64,000 nucleotides of DNA from NCBI RefSeq assembly GCF_921293095.1, contig NC_060259.1, positions 76,752,120 to 76,816,119 on the forward strand. Direction: 5' to 3'. The notes under the pieces were generated by a model that saw only the letters and a program-made list of their open reading frames with translations, was not told the origin of the DNA and did no database searches. The DNA comes from Ischnura elegans (taxonomy: Eukaryota; Arthropoda; Insecta; Odonata; Coenagrionidae). This document shows positions 21,867 to 60,233 of the stretch, piece by piece. Within the stretch, counting starts at the first letter, position 1. Every line of letters starts with the position of its first letter. The position numbers were made by a program, and so were the translations under genes.

Positions 21867-22219
21867 CATGGGCGTACCCAGCGAGGGGCAGCTGCCCCCC
21901 CCCCCCCCTAGAAGCAAAAATTGCGAGTCTTTCAGCAAAAGCAGTACTGAATTGAAAGGAAATTACTCAACAAATTTTCTTTTAACCCACGAAAAATGAT
22001 TTGTATTAGTATAAGGTATGTAACTAAAATAAAATCTTTTTTTCAAGGAAATAATCTCATAAACTAATAAAGCGCTGCTATAATTTTCTTAAAATGATGG
22101 TTTCATTCACCTTTTCCAAGCTAAAATGTCACAAATTGGCTTGCCGTTCCCAGACCATAGCTTACTCCCCTCTAGACCATGGCTTGCCCCCCCTAATTAT
22201 GATCCTGGGTACGCCCTTG
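21867..22219 (+). mobile_element. hAT-like MITE family C
   Basis: Starts CATGGGCGTACCCAGCG and ends CTGGGTACGCCCTTG; perfect 8-bp duplication GATCACGC (21859-21866, 22220-22227). Has a C-run of about 13 near the left end. No coding capacity. Confidence 0.9.
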
Positions 22220-23037
22220 GATCACGCCACATTTACAAATAGACAAAAAAAGACTTGACCTGTCAACACTGTCAAAATGATGATGTTTACTAACAACTTT
22301 ATTACATAATACAAATGATTTCACATACAGTTTTTGGGATCCCTGTGATCCATTTTCACAATAACATCCATTTCTTTTTATTATAAAAAAAACTTCATCA
22401 AGAATTTAAAAATACCTTTACACAAACATGCATACAGGTAGGAAAATTTTTATTTTACCCACAGCCATAAATCCACTGGCGTCAGTGGCAAATGAACACT
22501 TTATAGGTCTTAATCATTACACTTATATGATCATATGATATGAAAATGAATGAATGAGGTCATTTATCATGAAATAAGTTTACAACATGGATGCATTTGA
22601 TGGATGGGAACGTTAATGCAAGAAGACAAGTCAATTCTTTTAGATTCACTCACAATTAAAAAGAAAAATTTCAAGTCATTTATGCTCACTGTCTTGGGGA
22701 AAAATACAAGCTTAGTCTATTTGCCTCTTAACTAGATTTAACAAGAGGAAGCTGACAGACAAGTGAATGAACAGGTGAACTCATTGATGCATGCTGAAAG
22801 CGCAACATCCATCCTAGCAATGAGCTGATATTGATGATATCCTGTAAAAAATCATAGAAAATCAGACGACCAATTTGAATGAGAAAGAATCTCGTAAAAT
22901 CCAGCATATTCTGTTCTAGATGGTCGAAATTTCAAACAGGAATGTTCCCTGGAGAAAAAATATTTTATCACTAATTTGATACTTAATTTTGGGCACAACG
23001 CAGTTAGTATGATCGCAGGAGTTGAAGAAATAAAAAC

Positions 23038-23343
23038 TTGGCTTTTTCCACATAGTGATTAAGATCGACCATGGTTTTGTTACAGCATAACATTATCAAG
23101 GTGAGGACTACAGTTAAGTTGAGCAGTATACATAGCATAAAAAATTTGAGTGGGAAATTTTTTGGGTGCTGTTGGTTATGGGGAGGTGGTGGTTGGGCTC
23201 TGTGCTTGGGAAGGCATTACTGTGGGTGGAGGGTAGGATAAGTGGAAATACAGCTCAATTTACCTGCACTCCTCACCTTGATAGTGCTACACTGTAGCAA
23301 AACCATGGTCAGTCATAATTAATCACCATGTGAAAATAGCCCA
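23038..23343. mobile_element. Foldback MITE with ~90-bp arms
   Basis: Left arm begins TTGGCTTTTTCCACATAGTG, right arm ends CATGTGAAAATAGCCCA; inner shared block is CCATGGTTTTG-TACAG and ATCAAGGTGAGGA. No clear target duplication seen. Confidence 0.7.
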
Positions 23344-23430
23344 GTTTCTATTCCTTCAAATCCTACAGTAAAGGATTTCCACCAAGTTATGCCTGCCACT
23401 ATTAATTAATTAATTTCAGATGGAATGAAC

Positions 23431-23638
23431 CTTAAGGCCTGTTTATCCCATAAAAGCTAATGTCCAAATGTATGAATACTTTGATGGACTGGAACAGAAC
23501 ATGCACAAATTAATGAACCTAATTAGAACAGACTGTATTTTTCGGGTCATATATTCACACAACTTGAGAACTTTTACTTTCAATCTCATGTCCATACATT
23601 AAATTGTATTAATGTACCATGTAAACAGGCTTTTAGGA
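23431..23638. mobile_element. AAGGCCTGTTT foldback MITE, copy 1
   Basis: Ends CTTAAGGCCTGTTTATCCC and TGTAAACAGGCTTTTAGG are inverted. Possible TTA duplication. Related to 24321-24555 by terminal sequence. Confidence 0.65.
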
Positions 23639-24320
23639 TGTGCCGATCATTAATGAGATGTTTATAGTGACAGACACTTGCTACCATGTACACATTGCTG
23701 AATTTGCTTCAAGTGCCCCTTCCCAGCCAACTACAGGCAGGGTAGAAAACAAGGAGTGAAAGGCAAGTTATATTCACAGTGATCAAGGCCATGGTAAGCT
23801 AGAGAGGGGAGGGCTTCAGGGATTCAAACTCCTCCAAAATATAAGACTTGCTGCTTTCCTGGCGAACGATTAGGATGAATGCTTCGTGGGATTCCCAACA
23901 GGTGAGCCATTCTATTAGAGCCCGTGTTTCAATGGCTAACTCTGCCATCCCCTTCAAGGCCATGAGTGACTCATTGTCCTCAGGATGATGGCCAAGTTAG
24001 TCATTGAAATGTTGGTTCTATTAGAACAGCTCACCTGGTAGGAATCCCATGAAGCATTCATCCTTCAAAATGTTTGAGCATTAAACAGGGTACACACAAA
24101 ATTTCCTTGTTCAATTTCCCTGATTATCATATTAAATCTTTAACAATTTCCTCACTTCATATCAATGACAAGGCAGGCAAACATACGGGTTTTTAGGGGG
24201 AAAGTATGCTGTGAAATAAAAGCAAGAATTAGGAATAAAATTAAGTATTGCCAAGTTGTCACTACCTGTGTCATTGCCTACTTGTTGTCAGGATGGCAAC
24301 AAAACACCCACCTCACTCTT

Positions 24321-24555
24321 TAAAGGCCTGTTTGCATGATACACTAACCTGTATGAGTAACTGTCTAAATGAACGCGTGAATCAACATATAAATGCACTG
24401 TGAAACACCCAACTTGAGCAAATGCATATACAGAAAATAGAACCTGTTCTAATCTGATTCATGCATTCGTACATGTTCTGTTCTGGTCCATAAAAATCGC
24501 TCATACAAACAGACATTAGCTCATACGTGTTAATGAATCACGCAAACAGGCCTTG
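24321..24555. mobile_element. AAGGCCTGTTT foldback MITE, copy 2
   Basis: Ends TAAAGGCCTGTTTGCATGA and TCACGCAAACAGGCCTTGG form the TIRs. The interior differs from copy 1, suggesting divergence or separate subfamilies. Confidence 0.65.
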
Positions 24556-24559
24556 GCAC

Positions 24560-27428
24560 AAAAATACTCTGCTTGCTCAACTATGATTTTCATCTTTTTT
24601 TCAGCATCTCTGGAGTTTTTCGCCAACATTTCCCCAGCTTGTATGAACCCTGTTAAAAGCTTCAGTACACCCCTTAAAAAGGATTATCCCCAAATGCATC
24701 TGCTCTCCAAATGAACCGCTACCAAAATTCTGAGGCTACTGCCTTGATGGTGGTTACTTTGGGAAAGGGTCAAAGACAAGCACATACACGTTTCTTTTAA
24801 TATAAATTCCTTTCAATAATTTCTTTTCTATAACTTATTTTCTACAACTAATAATGAAATCCTCTTTTTACCTTATCAATAAGAATGTAAAAGAGGAAAC
24901 CACATACAATAAAAATTTTATACATACACATTCAAACAGAAATAAGTGAAAACTGGTGGGTGAGGGTACCCATGTAAGCATGGGTATGAACTTCTTCTCT
25001 TGGTCCTAAACACAGCCATAGAAATATACAAGAAATAAAGAAAACAAAGAATTTAAAATAAAAAATATACTTTCTTACAACATGATATAAAGCTTCATAA
25101 CTATATTATAAAAAACCAGACAAATAATAGGTTCAGTTAAAATATAGTGAAATCATCCCGTACAAAAAAAGGGAATATGAAACACAAGACTCCTGTCCTT
25201 AAAGATAAGTCATATTTTCACATTAAACATAAAAAAGATAAGATGGGGCTCTGTGTTGCCACTAAATATCTCCCTCACTCAATACTTTTTGGTGATGTTT
25301 TTGCGAAACATTCAGAATCACTCACTCTGGACACTGACTCACAGACATCACAGAATTAATAAATATCATTATATCCTCTTCATCACCATGATTTGTACTA
25401 TTTTCAGTGCATTTATGCTCAATTAGTAGAAGAAACATCAGTCATGTAAGGGCAAATATACTTCAGAGTTAACAAAAATGAACTCGTGTCATGTTAATGA
25501 GTCAATTACTAAGTCAATTTCATAACAAATCACATATATGGGCATTCATCTACCATACATTTGATTGATTAAACACAATCTGAAACACTATATCCAGGAA
25601 AACTTTAATCTATCCACTTTAAGATGCTGATTTCCAAATTTGATAGACAAAGAAAATTCTGATACCAGAAGAATTCTGGTGATAATTTATTCTTGACAAG
25701 TGGTAGAAAAACCAGTGTATTTCACATAAAAAATTAAATAAAATAAAAAATTTCAAATGTTAACATGATACATTCTAATGATATTAACAGGGGCAGAATA
25801 TGATCACCACCAAGCCCAAGATTTTTAAAAAAATTTCCTGTCGCAGCAATTTGCACAAATTAATTTGCATTCAATCTCACATCTATCCTTTCAATGATAT
25901 TTATGGAATAACTCATTGATAAATAATAAATGATGTATTTAAATTTCAATAATTCATCAAAACCCCAACAAAACCACATCAGTAAAGCACTAAAACAGTC
26001 ACTTAAATTGACATGGCACACTTGGCAAGTATGGATTACTACTTTCAACAATTACTATGCCAAGGTAAGCAGGGGAACATAGGGACTTAAATTCCCCCTC
26101 AAAATGTAGGTAGTTAAGTTCTTAGGTTCTCCTTCCAAATGGATCTCACTACAAAAAATTTTTTCTGGCAACCACCTTGAAGAGTAACAATGCCCTCAAT
26201 TCATGATATAAATAGTCTCCTGATTAATGTTATTTCATCGGATAGAGAATCATAAATACGTTACTGAAATTAATGTTGTAGAAAGAGAATAAATCTCCCA
26301 AAACTCCTGCATGGAGTCATCTATAAAAGAATCACATAATACCACTATTTAAAGAAATAAATAGCTTGTGAGATGGCATACCCCTTATTTTAAATAGGTT
26401 TGTCAGTTTTATCACCTAAGAAACATGATTTTTACAAGCTATCCTGTGCAAACTTAATGCACATTGAAACTTCATTGCAACCCCATTTCTCAAACAGGCA
26501 CCCAACATCAATGATTTTTCTTCTATTTCCACTCACATCAAAATAACAAATGGCGACTATAGGCTGGAATAACTATTAGCCAATATCTTTCAGCTTCATA
26601 AAATCCCTTCCATTGCTACTATCCATATCATATTTCAATGGTCATTAGGCTGCAAGAGTCAATTCTAGTGAAGTTAAGTGTAGAAAACTATTCACCTAAT
26701 TTCTGGCAGCTCAAGCTTCCATATAATAAATTTACTCAAAACTAAACATCAATAAATCACCTTGAGAACAACTTTTCACAAAACAAAAAGAGTACATCAA
26801 GTCAAGATGATGTGCACATTACCAAGAACCATGCAGGCTTCCAAAAAAACTTGATTCCTACACAAAAATGCTCACTGTTTCCATTAATGACATCAGAAAA
26901 AAGCATTTCTTTTATGAGTACCGGCAAGCACATAACTTGCAGAGATGATACATACTCATGAATTACACTAGTATTAACAGTGTAGACAAGAACAATTGAA
27001 ATACAATATGAATCAACACAGGCCATTCATACTGTTATGAACAAATTAAAACATGTCAACCACAGATATAAATTCTTTAACTATGTACTATGTTCTTTCT
27101 ATACAGTTGGTGTTTGAGCACAAAAAGCTACTGTAGTTGACAAACTTTTAACAGAATAAGAAAAAAATCACATCCCATATTGCCATTGGCATCTCACAAC
27201 AATAAAAATGCAAATTCTTGTTGTAGCCGCCACTGTGAGAGACAGGAGTAATCTTAACGATGGAGCAACCTGCTGTACTTATCTTCAAAATGAAGAATGC
27301 CCTCAATGTCCATGTAAAAACATGATGACAGGCAACTGTGGAAGAGATCCCAATAAGGCACCCTGAAAAATAAATACATAATAGTGAACCTTTCAATGAT
27401 AAAAGTATTACCCCCTTCAATGTCAATA
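24560..27428. other. Long AT-rich stretch with few recognisable elements
   Basis: Nearly 3 kb without a gene, retroelement motif or clear inverted-repeat element. Open frames are short and AT-driven. It could be ordinary intergenic DNA or part of a very long KDM7 3' UTR; nothing in sequence decides. Confidence 0.4.
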
Positions 27429-29381
27429 CAGTGGAACCTCGATCTATCGTTTTTCAGGGGGATGGATGAAAAAAACGATGAATGTGGGAAAATAATCGAT
27501 GCGAGAATGTTTGGCCGGGTTGCCTATGTCCCAGGAAACGCTGGATTTTGCAAATTATGGATTCAAAAAAGATTTAGCTGATTACAGGAATATTATTACT
27601 TCATCGAAACACTTAGGTCATATTGTTGATTCGACTTATCTCTCTTTCAAATATCCTAAAGGAACAAGCCGCCTTGCTAAAATATGTTTGCACTCCACTC
27701 GGAATTTTCACTGCTATTATGCATTTCTGTCTGATGTAAAAATTCTTATCCATCAAATGCCATTACAAGTACACGTATTTACGAGAGAAATGAGCGTGTT
27801 ATGCCTCAAACAACTGCTTTCGCTGACGCAGTGTTTGGTTATGAGATGGATCAAGAAGGCCAAAAATAGTTTATTATTTGAAATGTTCCTTTCTAGCAAT
27901 TAAATTTTTAATGTGATTGCGGCAATGTGGCATTAATCGTCAGTGGCACGCCCACCTGATCCTCGGATTCATCCCACTTCTTGTTTTCAAGAGGGATCTC
28001 GCTCTACCTCCACCCCCGCTGTCTTACTAGCGAACATACCAAGGTGTTCCGCAATATTCACGCGCTTCTAGTCCGGATTCTTTTCTTCATCTTCAATTAT
28101 TTTCAGTCCATTTTTTAAAGTTCTCACTTGTTTCTTCAGAAGGGCCATGGTACGAAGACGAATAAAAATAAAACTAATAAATATGAAACTGGACTATATT
28201 GAACCCACACGGAAAACACTCGCTGGTTTCAACCCACCCTGGAAAGTACGGAACCACTCGTACGAGGTGAAGTTCGGCACTAATGTTATCGCGTATGGCG
28301 TAAGCAGAGCTTACTGCAGAGGGTGAAGCAGGACCATGTGACTGCGAAATAAAAAATTTTATCCTATAGAGAAGGCAACTTACCCACTCATTTCTAACAA
28401 TAAGTAGCGTCGCTCTAGATGAGCAGATGAATTCAGATTGCTAGTAGGGAGAAACAAAATATCCTGAGAAGACATCCCTTTGTTAGCAACTCAGACAAGT
28501 GAGACTTGCAGCATAACTCGTAAATGGTAACCAGATGCCCTGTTTACGAAAAAAATTTTGCATCAACTGCCGTGAAGCTCACTATCAGCTGCAAGGATAT
28601 CGATATTCGCCAGAAATCACCATCATATCATTCCAACTATTTCCTTGCTTAAAATGCTTAAATATCGTTAGAAATACGTTGTGTTTGGTATCAATCTTTT
28701 TTGAATTACGTGCACATTACTAATATTTAAATCTAATAAAAGTATAATACCAATTGCCGAAAATCATTTTTAGACACCTTTAGGGCTAATAGGTGATTCA
28801 TGCAGCAGTTGACCTCCAGTAAAGGGGACTTTGAAGCGAGTTGGCTAAAAAAAAGTCAGCGGGGAGAAAGAGGGAGGCAAGAAAAAGGTTTCTTTTGTTC
28901 TCAAGCAACTTGATATTTTCTTTCTAAGCTAAGGTCTTCGTAATTCGATCCCTGCGCGAGCTGGGACCTTTTGTTTGATTTTGGAGAAGAGGAAAGCGTC
29001 AGAGAGGGGAGGCGAGTGCTGAATGGAGGGGGATAGCGGATCTTGGGAAATGCACTAATGTAACTATCCCACGGCACTCAGCTTCTCCCTATCGTATTTC
29101 AATCCTCTGGGGAAGATTCAAACTATGTGTCTGTCGTTATTAGCCATAAATAACACGTTGTAAACACTTCGTCTCATTTTCGTCAAACGATGGATGCGGG
29201 AAAATTATACGACTCGACCGCGATCTTCAAACGATCAATGCGGGAAAACGATACTTCGGGGAACGATGGATGCGGGGAAAAAAGTACATTGTCTTTATGG
29301 AACTTAATTTGGGACCAGGAGTGGCGAACAATGAATGCGGGAAAATGATCAATGCGGGAACGATAGATCGGGGTTCCACTG
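27429..29381. mobile_element. Pogo-like non-autonomous element, 1.95 kb
   Basis: TIRs CAGTGGAACCTCGATCTATC and the complement ending GGGTTCCACTG with TA duplications at 27427-27428 and 29382-29383 in a CAATATTG context. Subterminal regions repeat an AACGAT-ATGCGGGAAAA motif several times on the right and twice on the left. The interior has no transposase I can recognise. Partial copies lie at 59372 and 60775. Confidence 0.85.
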
Positions 29382-29454
29382 TATTGCGAGCAGTCCTTAT
29401 GTCAGATTTAGTTATACTTTTCATCACACAGACAGACATTAGTTGTAATTCATG

Positions 29455-29543
29455 GTTAAATAAAAACACAGTAAATGTGTTAAATAAAAACACAGTACTA
29501 TTCCACAACCTTAAGGTTGTGGAATAGTACTGTTTTTATTTAA
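29455..29543. repeat. Perfect hairpin preceded by a tandem repeat
   Basis: GTTAAATAAAAACACAGTA occurs twice in tandem at 29455 and 29478; the second becomes the left arm of a near-perfect hairpin (29478-29543) centred on CCTTAAGG with arms of over 30 bp. Downstream it shares CCAAGT-ACGCCT and CA/ATTTTAT with 37830-37860. Confidence 0.75.
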
Positions 29544-29729
29544 CCATGAATATCTCATCGTTCCACCAAGTAACGCCTAAATCTGTTGATTTTATTAGTT
29601 GTAATGTCACATTTTGGATACTACATATATTAAGAGGAATATTACTCACTTGGACCCACCAGAGCATGCAGGAAAAATGTGCGACAGGAATATAAATGTA
29701 AAAACTCATGATTCCTGATTCCTCTAAAG

Positions 29730-29935
29730 TCACATTTACACGATGCATTTACCGGTAAGGGTATGCATAAACACATTCACCATCGAAATTTTGCCGTGCA
29801 CATACCCAAAATTGTGCAAATGCACAAATACACACCCAGGAAATAGCCCATTTTAATTTCATGCATCTATTCAAGCATTTGTCCAGCCTCATACTCGTAT
29901 TGGTGAATGCATCATGTAAATACAGCTTACTTTTA
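29730..29935. mobile_element. Foldback MITE (TTTACACGATGCATT type)
   Basis: Left CATTTACACGATGCATTTAC is inverted at the right as GTGAATGCATCATGTAAAT. It resembles the AAGGCCTGTTT family in general form but not in exact ends. Confidence 0.6.
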
Positions 29936-29939
29936 GCAT

Positions 29940-31740
29940 GAATATTTTGTCCACCAATATACAAAAGTGGCCATGCAACAACTCATCAAGTGACCAACTA
30001 ATTAATTTCTTTGCTTGCCATTTCACATTCCTTGCTGGTTCCTGATTGATACTCCACAGGAAGCAAGGGATGCGGAATTAAAGAGTGATAAGGTTTTTGC
30101 AAGCTCAGGAATAGGCGGAGGGGAAACTTCTGAATGTGGCTAGACAAGTCAGCTATGGGAAGAACTACACTACTCTATTTTTTGCTAAACAAATCCTCAA
30201 GCTCCACTCTTGAATACCGCGTCAAATATCGTTGAGCCCTGCTTTACAATGGGTTGGGCTTACGATGGATTTGACGAATAATCTGGGATGATTTTGCACA
30301 CAATTTATCAGATTTCTAATTTTTCCGACTATTGTTTCACTCGTACAATGTGTCATCAACCATGCAATTATAAGCCTCAATAGTTGACAAAACACATTTA
30401 CTGACATAGCACCATTTACACATTCATTAATAAGAGTCATGGTACTGTGCTTACTAGTAAATAAAAGCTGCTGGCACGACTAGGGACAAATGTTGCGATG
30501 TACTATTGCAAATCCTTTCCAACAGAAATATCGCAAAATTCATTAATTAGTCCGTCTCAAATATATTAGGGGAAAAATAAGGCTTTCATTAGTCATTAAA
30601 TGTACCAAATTTCATCATTGTGAAATTGAACCAAACAAACACTTCTCTAAAAGAGTGACTAAATGTTCGAACTTATTACCAACCAGCAAAAAGCCACAAT
30701 ACCTCATTGACTGTGGATGTAGTTGGTAACATGTAAATCAAGCAAATGAAGCAAGTAAAATACCTTATCACAATGATGAATGACAGGGTGGCAATGATAT
30801 AGTTTAAGTGTGTGAATATGCTTTGAAACATAAGTCCCTTATGACTTCCTTCCATCCACTACAGAAAGATGCAGTTCTGCACTGCCATGATGGTTATAGA
30901 TAGCACTCTCCCATATAGTCATCATGGTTTGTAAAGTGGATTTCTCTTTCTGGGCAACAAACTTTTCTAGATTATGAAAAGTTTTTGATTGACTGCGAGA
31001 AGTTTCTTGTTTGTTGTGGGAAGTTTTTGTAGTACCTATTCCCCCCAAAGTGCATCCCAAACAGAAAAAAATTTAAAATAGGTGAGGGATTGTGAAAAAA
31101 TACGACGAGGGTGCCAAGGTTAGCACTTTAAGTGAATACAGTTATTTGCACTCAATGATATCAGGGATAATTAAACAAAAAGAGCTTATGCGAGAAATTA
31201 ATGTGTAAAATTAATCTACTTGATTGCAAAAAGGAAAAAAGTTCATTTCTGACATGGAGACATTCATGTTACTGTCAACCAGAGAAAACGAACTTTAAGA
31301 TGACACCATACCCAGGCATTTCGTAAGTGAGAAGGTGAAAAAAATTGTTGAGATCTTTGATGCAATACGCCTGCAATGTGTACTACACGGCAAGAAGAAT
31401 TTAGAGTGAGTAAAGGCAGGTTCAAATGACTTAAAGGATGAACCAAACACAAAAAGTTTTGTAAGACATGGCAAAATCATTGAGTAGATACTTATAACAG
31501 TAAAACTTCGATTTTATGCACTTTGCTTTCACATCAAGTTTCGTTTTAACACAGCAACACTATAGTCTGGCCGGAAACAATAGGGAATTGTGATGGTGAA
31601 ACTTCGATTTTATATGCTTTCTTGATTTAACACATTCAATGCTATCATTAGTCATCAAAATTGGCTGTAAAAATAAGAAAGAAAAACAGATGGAGGTTTC
31701 TGCGCCATAACTTCCGTTCAAATATTGCTTTTTACAAATG
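29940..31740. other. Intergenic stretch with decayed pogo-like ends
   Basis: No gene. At 31499-31520 CAGTAAAACTTCGATTTTAT resembles a Tigger/pogo terminal repeat, and a similar AAACTTCGATTTTATATGC occurs at 31599; no matched far end was located. Confidence 0.4.
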
Positions 31741-31764
31741 GTGCACACTGTTCACAAGAGGAAT

Positions 31765-32087
31765 CTACCGATTCGATCGATGGATTTCTCTTCCTCATAG
31801 GAAAATCCACTAGGATTGGTAGAATATTAATTGTGTTTCGCTTGGTTTCGCTAACAGTAGGGCCCCCTTCGCTTCTATAGCGTTGGGGTGCGCTTCCCTT
31901 GTCCCGTCCCTTCCGCTCCTATCCTTTCCCAGAGGCGTCGGCGGGCTCCCATCGCGGCGGCGCCTCTATCCTTTTTCCTTCCTCTCCAGCCCCTCCCCGG
32001 GTTATTGGGCGTATAAGCCACTGGCTTGGTTCCCGGCCCCGGTGTGTAGTATCCTTCGAAGGGTTCGCCTTGAACCCTCAAACTCTT
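31765..32087. mobile_element. GC-rich retro-insertion of unknown origin
   Basis: A 323-bp block flanked by a 16-bp direct repeat TGTTCACAAGAGGAAT (31749-31764 and 32088-32103), the signature of target-primed insertion. The sequence is far richer in G+C than its surroundings and has open frames on both strands, none recognised. No poly(A). Confidence 0.7.
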
Positions 32088-32194
32088 TGTTCACAAGAGG
32101 AATGCTTGCTGAAGGCCATACACACAATCGGAAGACTCGGAAGTGGATATTAGATGTGGAGAAAGGGCTCCTGGCCCGACTGGGGGAGCACGCC

Positions 32195-32862
32195 AATAGG
32201 GTGGTTTCCTATTATTTTTTTATTGCCTAAATCGAAAGATTATTACTCCTGGAGTACGTATTTCACGCTTTTAGATTTTTAAATGACGATATCTATTTTT
32301 CGCGATCAAATGAAAAGTGAAAAATTTCAAGCGCGCGAAAACGCGACGCGTAAGTAGGAATGAAGGGAAAAAGTCCATACGACGCATTTCTGGTTCCCCC
32401 TCCCGCCTGGTAGGTGACCTTGATCGAGGCTCTGACCGCTGATAGGACGCAGGATGCTAACGGGTAGCTGAGTACCTTCCTGTCTGGTAGCGCATGGCTT
32501 AAAAAAGGTTTATTAATACCTTATCAAGCGAAGAAAACTTTATGACCTTAGCCAGTTTTAATAAGTGATTATTAAGACATGTTTCCCTGAGCTCTGTGAC
32601 TCATGCATGCATTGGTAGCCTCTGACGATGCATAACTCCTATCCTCTCGTGTAGAAACTAGGTCCCTGTGACGTCACGTGGAGTGGCATCGCAAGGGCGC
32701 CAATCTGTCCTTTTTCAAATGAGGATAAAATTTGACCCTTGCCATTCGTCTAAACCGGTATTTCAAAAACCAAATAATTTGTGTATTATGAATACACTAA
32801 TGGTGGGTAACGAATCGCCATCAATGCCTTTTGTTTTCTTTGATGAAGGAAACTACCCTATT
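32195..32862 (+). mobile_element. TA-site MITE, AATAGGG family, copy 3
   Basis: Full-length copy with the same TIRs. It carries TGACGTCACGTG at 32669-32680, a CRE fused to an E-box. Flanks GGAGCACGCC and GACGTGCTCC are nearly reverse complementary, so the target was a long palindrome centred on TA. Confidence 0.88.
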
Positions 32863-33383
32863 GACGTGCTCCGCACTGAATGTGTTAACGCAGTTTTTTG
32901 ATTTGGTACAGCGTAACCCCCGCCCCTAAGAGGCTGCTAATCTTGATTTTATGCAGCTGTCTTTTGACTTTGCACAGAACAACCTCAGTACTGAAGATAA
33001 TCCAGATCTCAATTTCATCTACGTATCAAGTTTCTCAAAGAATTACGCATGCCTACAGTAGGGTTTAACCCTTTCCCTGCTGCTTGATCTTAGAAAACCT
33101 ACCCCTCACATGCGGCACAGGTGCTGAGTGCATGGCAGGGAGGAAGAAAAGGTACATTCACAGCAGCCCACCATGGGAACATACCAGGTATGATCTCATC
33201 TGCATGACAGGAATTCACAGCTGAAGTTAACATTTCATCACACAAGCAAGCATCAAAAATTTTCTGATGCAAGTAGTCAGAAGTATTCCAAATATATTCC
33301 AAAATGCTTTACATTTGATTAAATTTGTACAAACTATTGCAAGAACACAACCCAATTCTTTGCTATCACAATATTTTGAAGAA

Positions 33384-33393
33384 TTTATTTATT
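33384..33393 (-). terminator. Candidate poly(A) signals of the KDM7 gene
   Basis: Two overlapping AATAAA hexamers on the minus strand, about 350 nt beyond the stop, followed by a GT-rich stretch (reading GGGTTGTGTTC). This is a reasonable cleavage site for an unspliced 3' UTR. It would not apply if the GTAAGT after the stop is used as a donor. Confidence 0.4.
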
Positions 33394-33742
33394 TTTTTGG
33401 AATTGTGGGATAGAGTCACTCGTCATATATCTTTTTACAAACATTTGTTCCTCAATCATCTATCTACTCATATATCCTTCAGTCTGCCTCCACAGCATAA
33501 AAAATACTGTCTTTCGGCACTCTGACACACAGCCAACTACACCATAAATTGCAATTTGCCAGTTTAATTTCCAATGAGTCTGTTATATCTAGAAATCAAT
33601 AGCACATTTTGACTGGTTTCTGAAATTAACATTTGAGTCAACATCAGAAGTTCATTACAAGATATTTTAGGGAAATCACTTCAAGTCCCTCTAGGAAGCA
33701 TGCACTTTTATACATACTGCACTTACAACGGTGTCCAAATTT

Positions 33743-59130
<25,388 letters not shown>

Positions 59131-59371
59131 CTAGAAAGAGAACGGAGGATATAGAGAACTTATGCCATTAACAAATACATTATAACCTAAATATGTACAT
59201 AAATGAAATTTAAGGTACCCAAAAAGTAGTGAACCCTTGACGGTGAGATACATTACTGGGAAGCTAAAACTTTCTCACCAAATTTTCAATGTGGTAGTAG
59301 TTTGTAATATAAGGTTCAAAGAAGTCAATTCACTGACATAGAAAACCAATTTCTTCTTATCAACTTGTACA

Positions 59372-59770
59372 CAGTGGACCCTCGACCAATCGTTCTTGCA
59401 TTGATCATTTTCCCATATTCATTGTTCTCCATTCCTGGTCTCAAATAAAGTTCCATGAAGACAATGTAATTTTTTCCCGTATCTATCGTTCCCCAAAGTA
59501 TAGTTTTCCTGCATTGATCGTCTGAAGATCACAGTCCCAATGTGTCATTTATGGCTAATAACAACAGGCATGTAATTTGAATCTCCCCCAAGACATGGAA
59601 CTACAATTGAGAGAAGCTCAGTGCCGTAGGATAAGACCTACGTTGCACATTTCCCAAAATCTGCTATACTCCTCCCATCAGCCCTTGCCTTCCCTCTAAC
59701 GCTTTCCTCCCCTCCAAAACCAACCGAAACACCCTGGACACCACAGATTATGGCTCACGCAGAGTTCATG
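59372..59770 (-). mobile_element. Truncated copy of the 27429 pogo-like element
   Basis: Starts CAGTGGACCCTCGACCAATC and carries the same subterminal series (GCATTGATCATTTTCCC and GTTCCCCAAAGTAT) in reverse order, then matches 29100-29200. The other end is lost near 59770. Confidence 0.8.
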
Positions 59771-59928
59771 TTACGAGGAGCATAAATCATAAGCTTTGAA
59801 ATAAAAAATCAAGTTACATGAGAATAATAGAAACAAACGTGTTTCACACCTCCCCTTTCTTGCCCCAGACCTTTTCAGCCTTCCTGCGTCAAAGCCCTTC
59901 ATTCCTAGAGGTCAACTGCTGCGTGAAT

Positions 59929-60233
59929 CAGTGGCGCAGCGAGGGGGGGTTTTGGGGGATAAAACCCCCCCCCCCCCAAAGCCTCAGAGAAATTTTTAAG
60001 TTTAATCCATTTTACTTAATTAGATTGATATTACTAATAGAGTAGGGTAAGAATTAATAAAATATCCCTCAGAAAGCCGTCAAGCTCACCATTTTCAACC
60101 ATTTATCTTAAAATTCCGCAATTTATTTATCTCGCTCCTGCCGCTTATCCTGGTGGGTATTCCATACCCCCACACACCCCGGTATTAGTTGCACCTAAAC
60201 CCCCCCTAGCCTTAATTCCTAGCTGCGCCCCTG
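59929..60233 (+). mobile_element. hAT-like MITE family B, copy 3
   Basis: Uninterrupted copy, CAGTGGCGCAGCGAGG to TAGCTGCGCCCCTG, TSD GCGTGAAT/GCATGAAT. It serves as the empty-site reference proving the SINE insertion in copy 1. Confidence 0.92.

Noticed and set aside
31883-32230. 115-aa open frame in GC-rich DNA
   Set aside because: Lies across the retro-insertion and the following MITE, so it cannot be one old gene; high G+C favours open frames.
33064-33110. TTAACCCTTTCCCTGCTGC as a TTAA-site element end
   Set aside because: No matching right end with TTAA found in the window.
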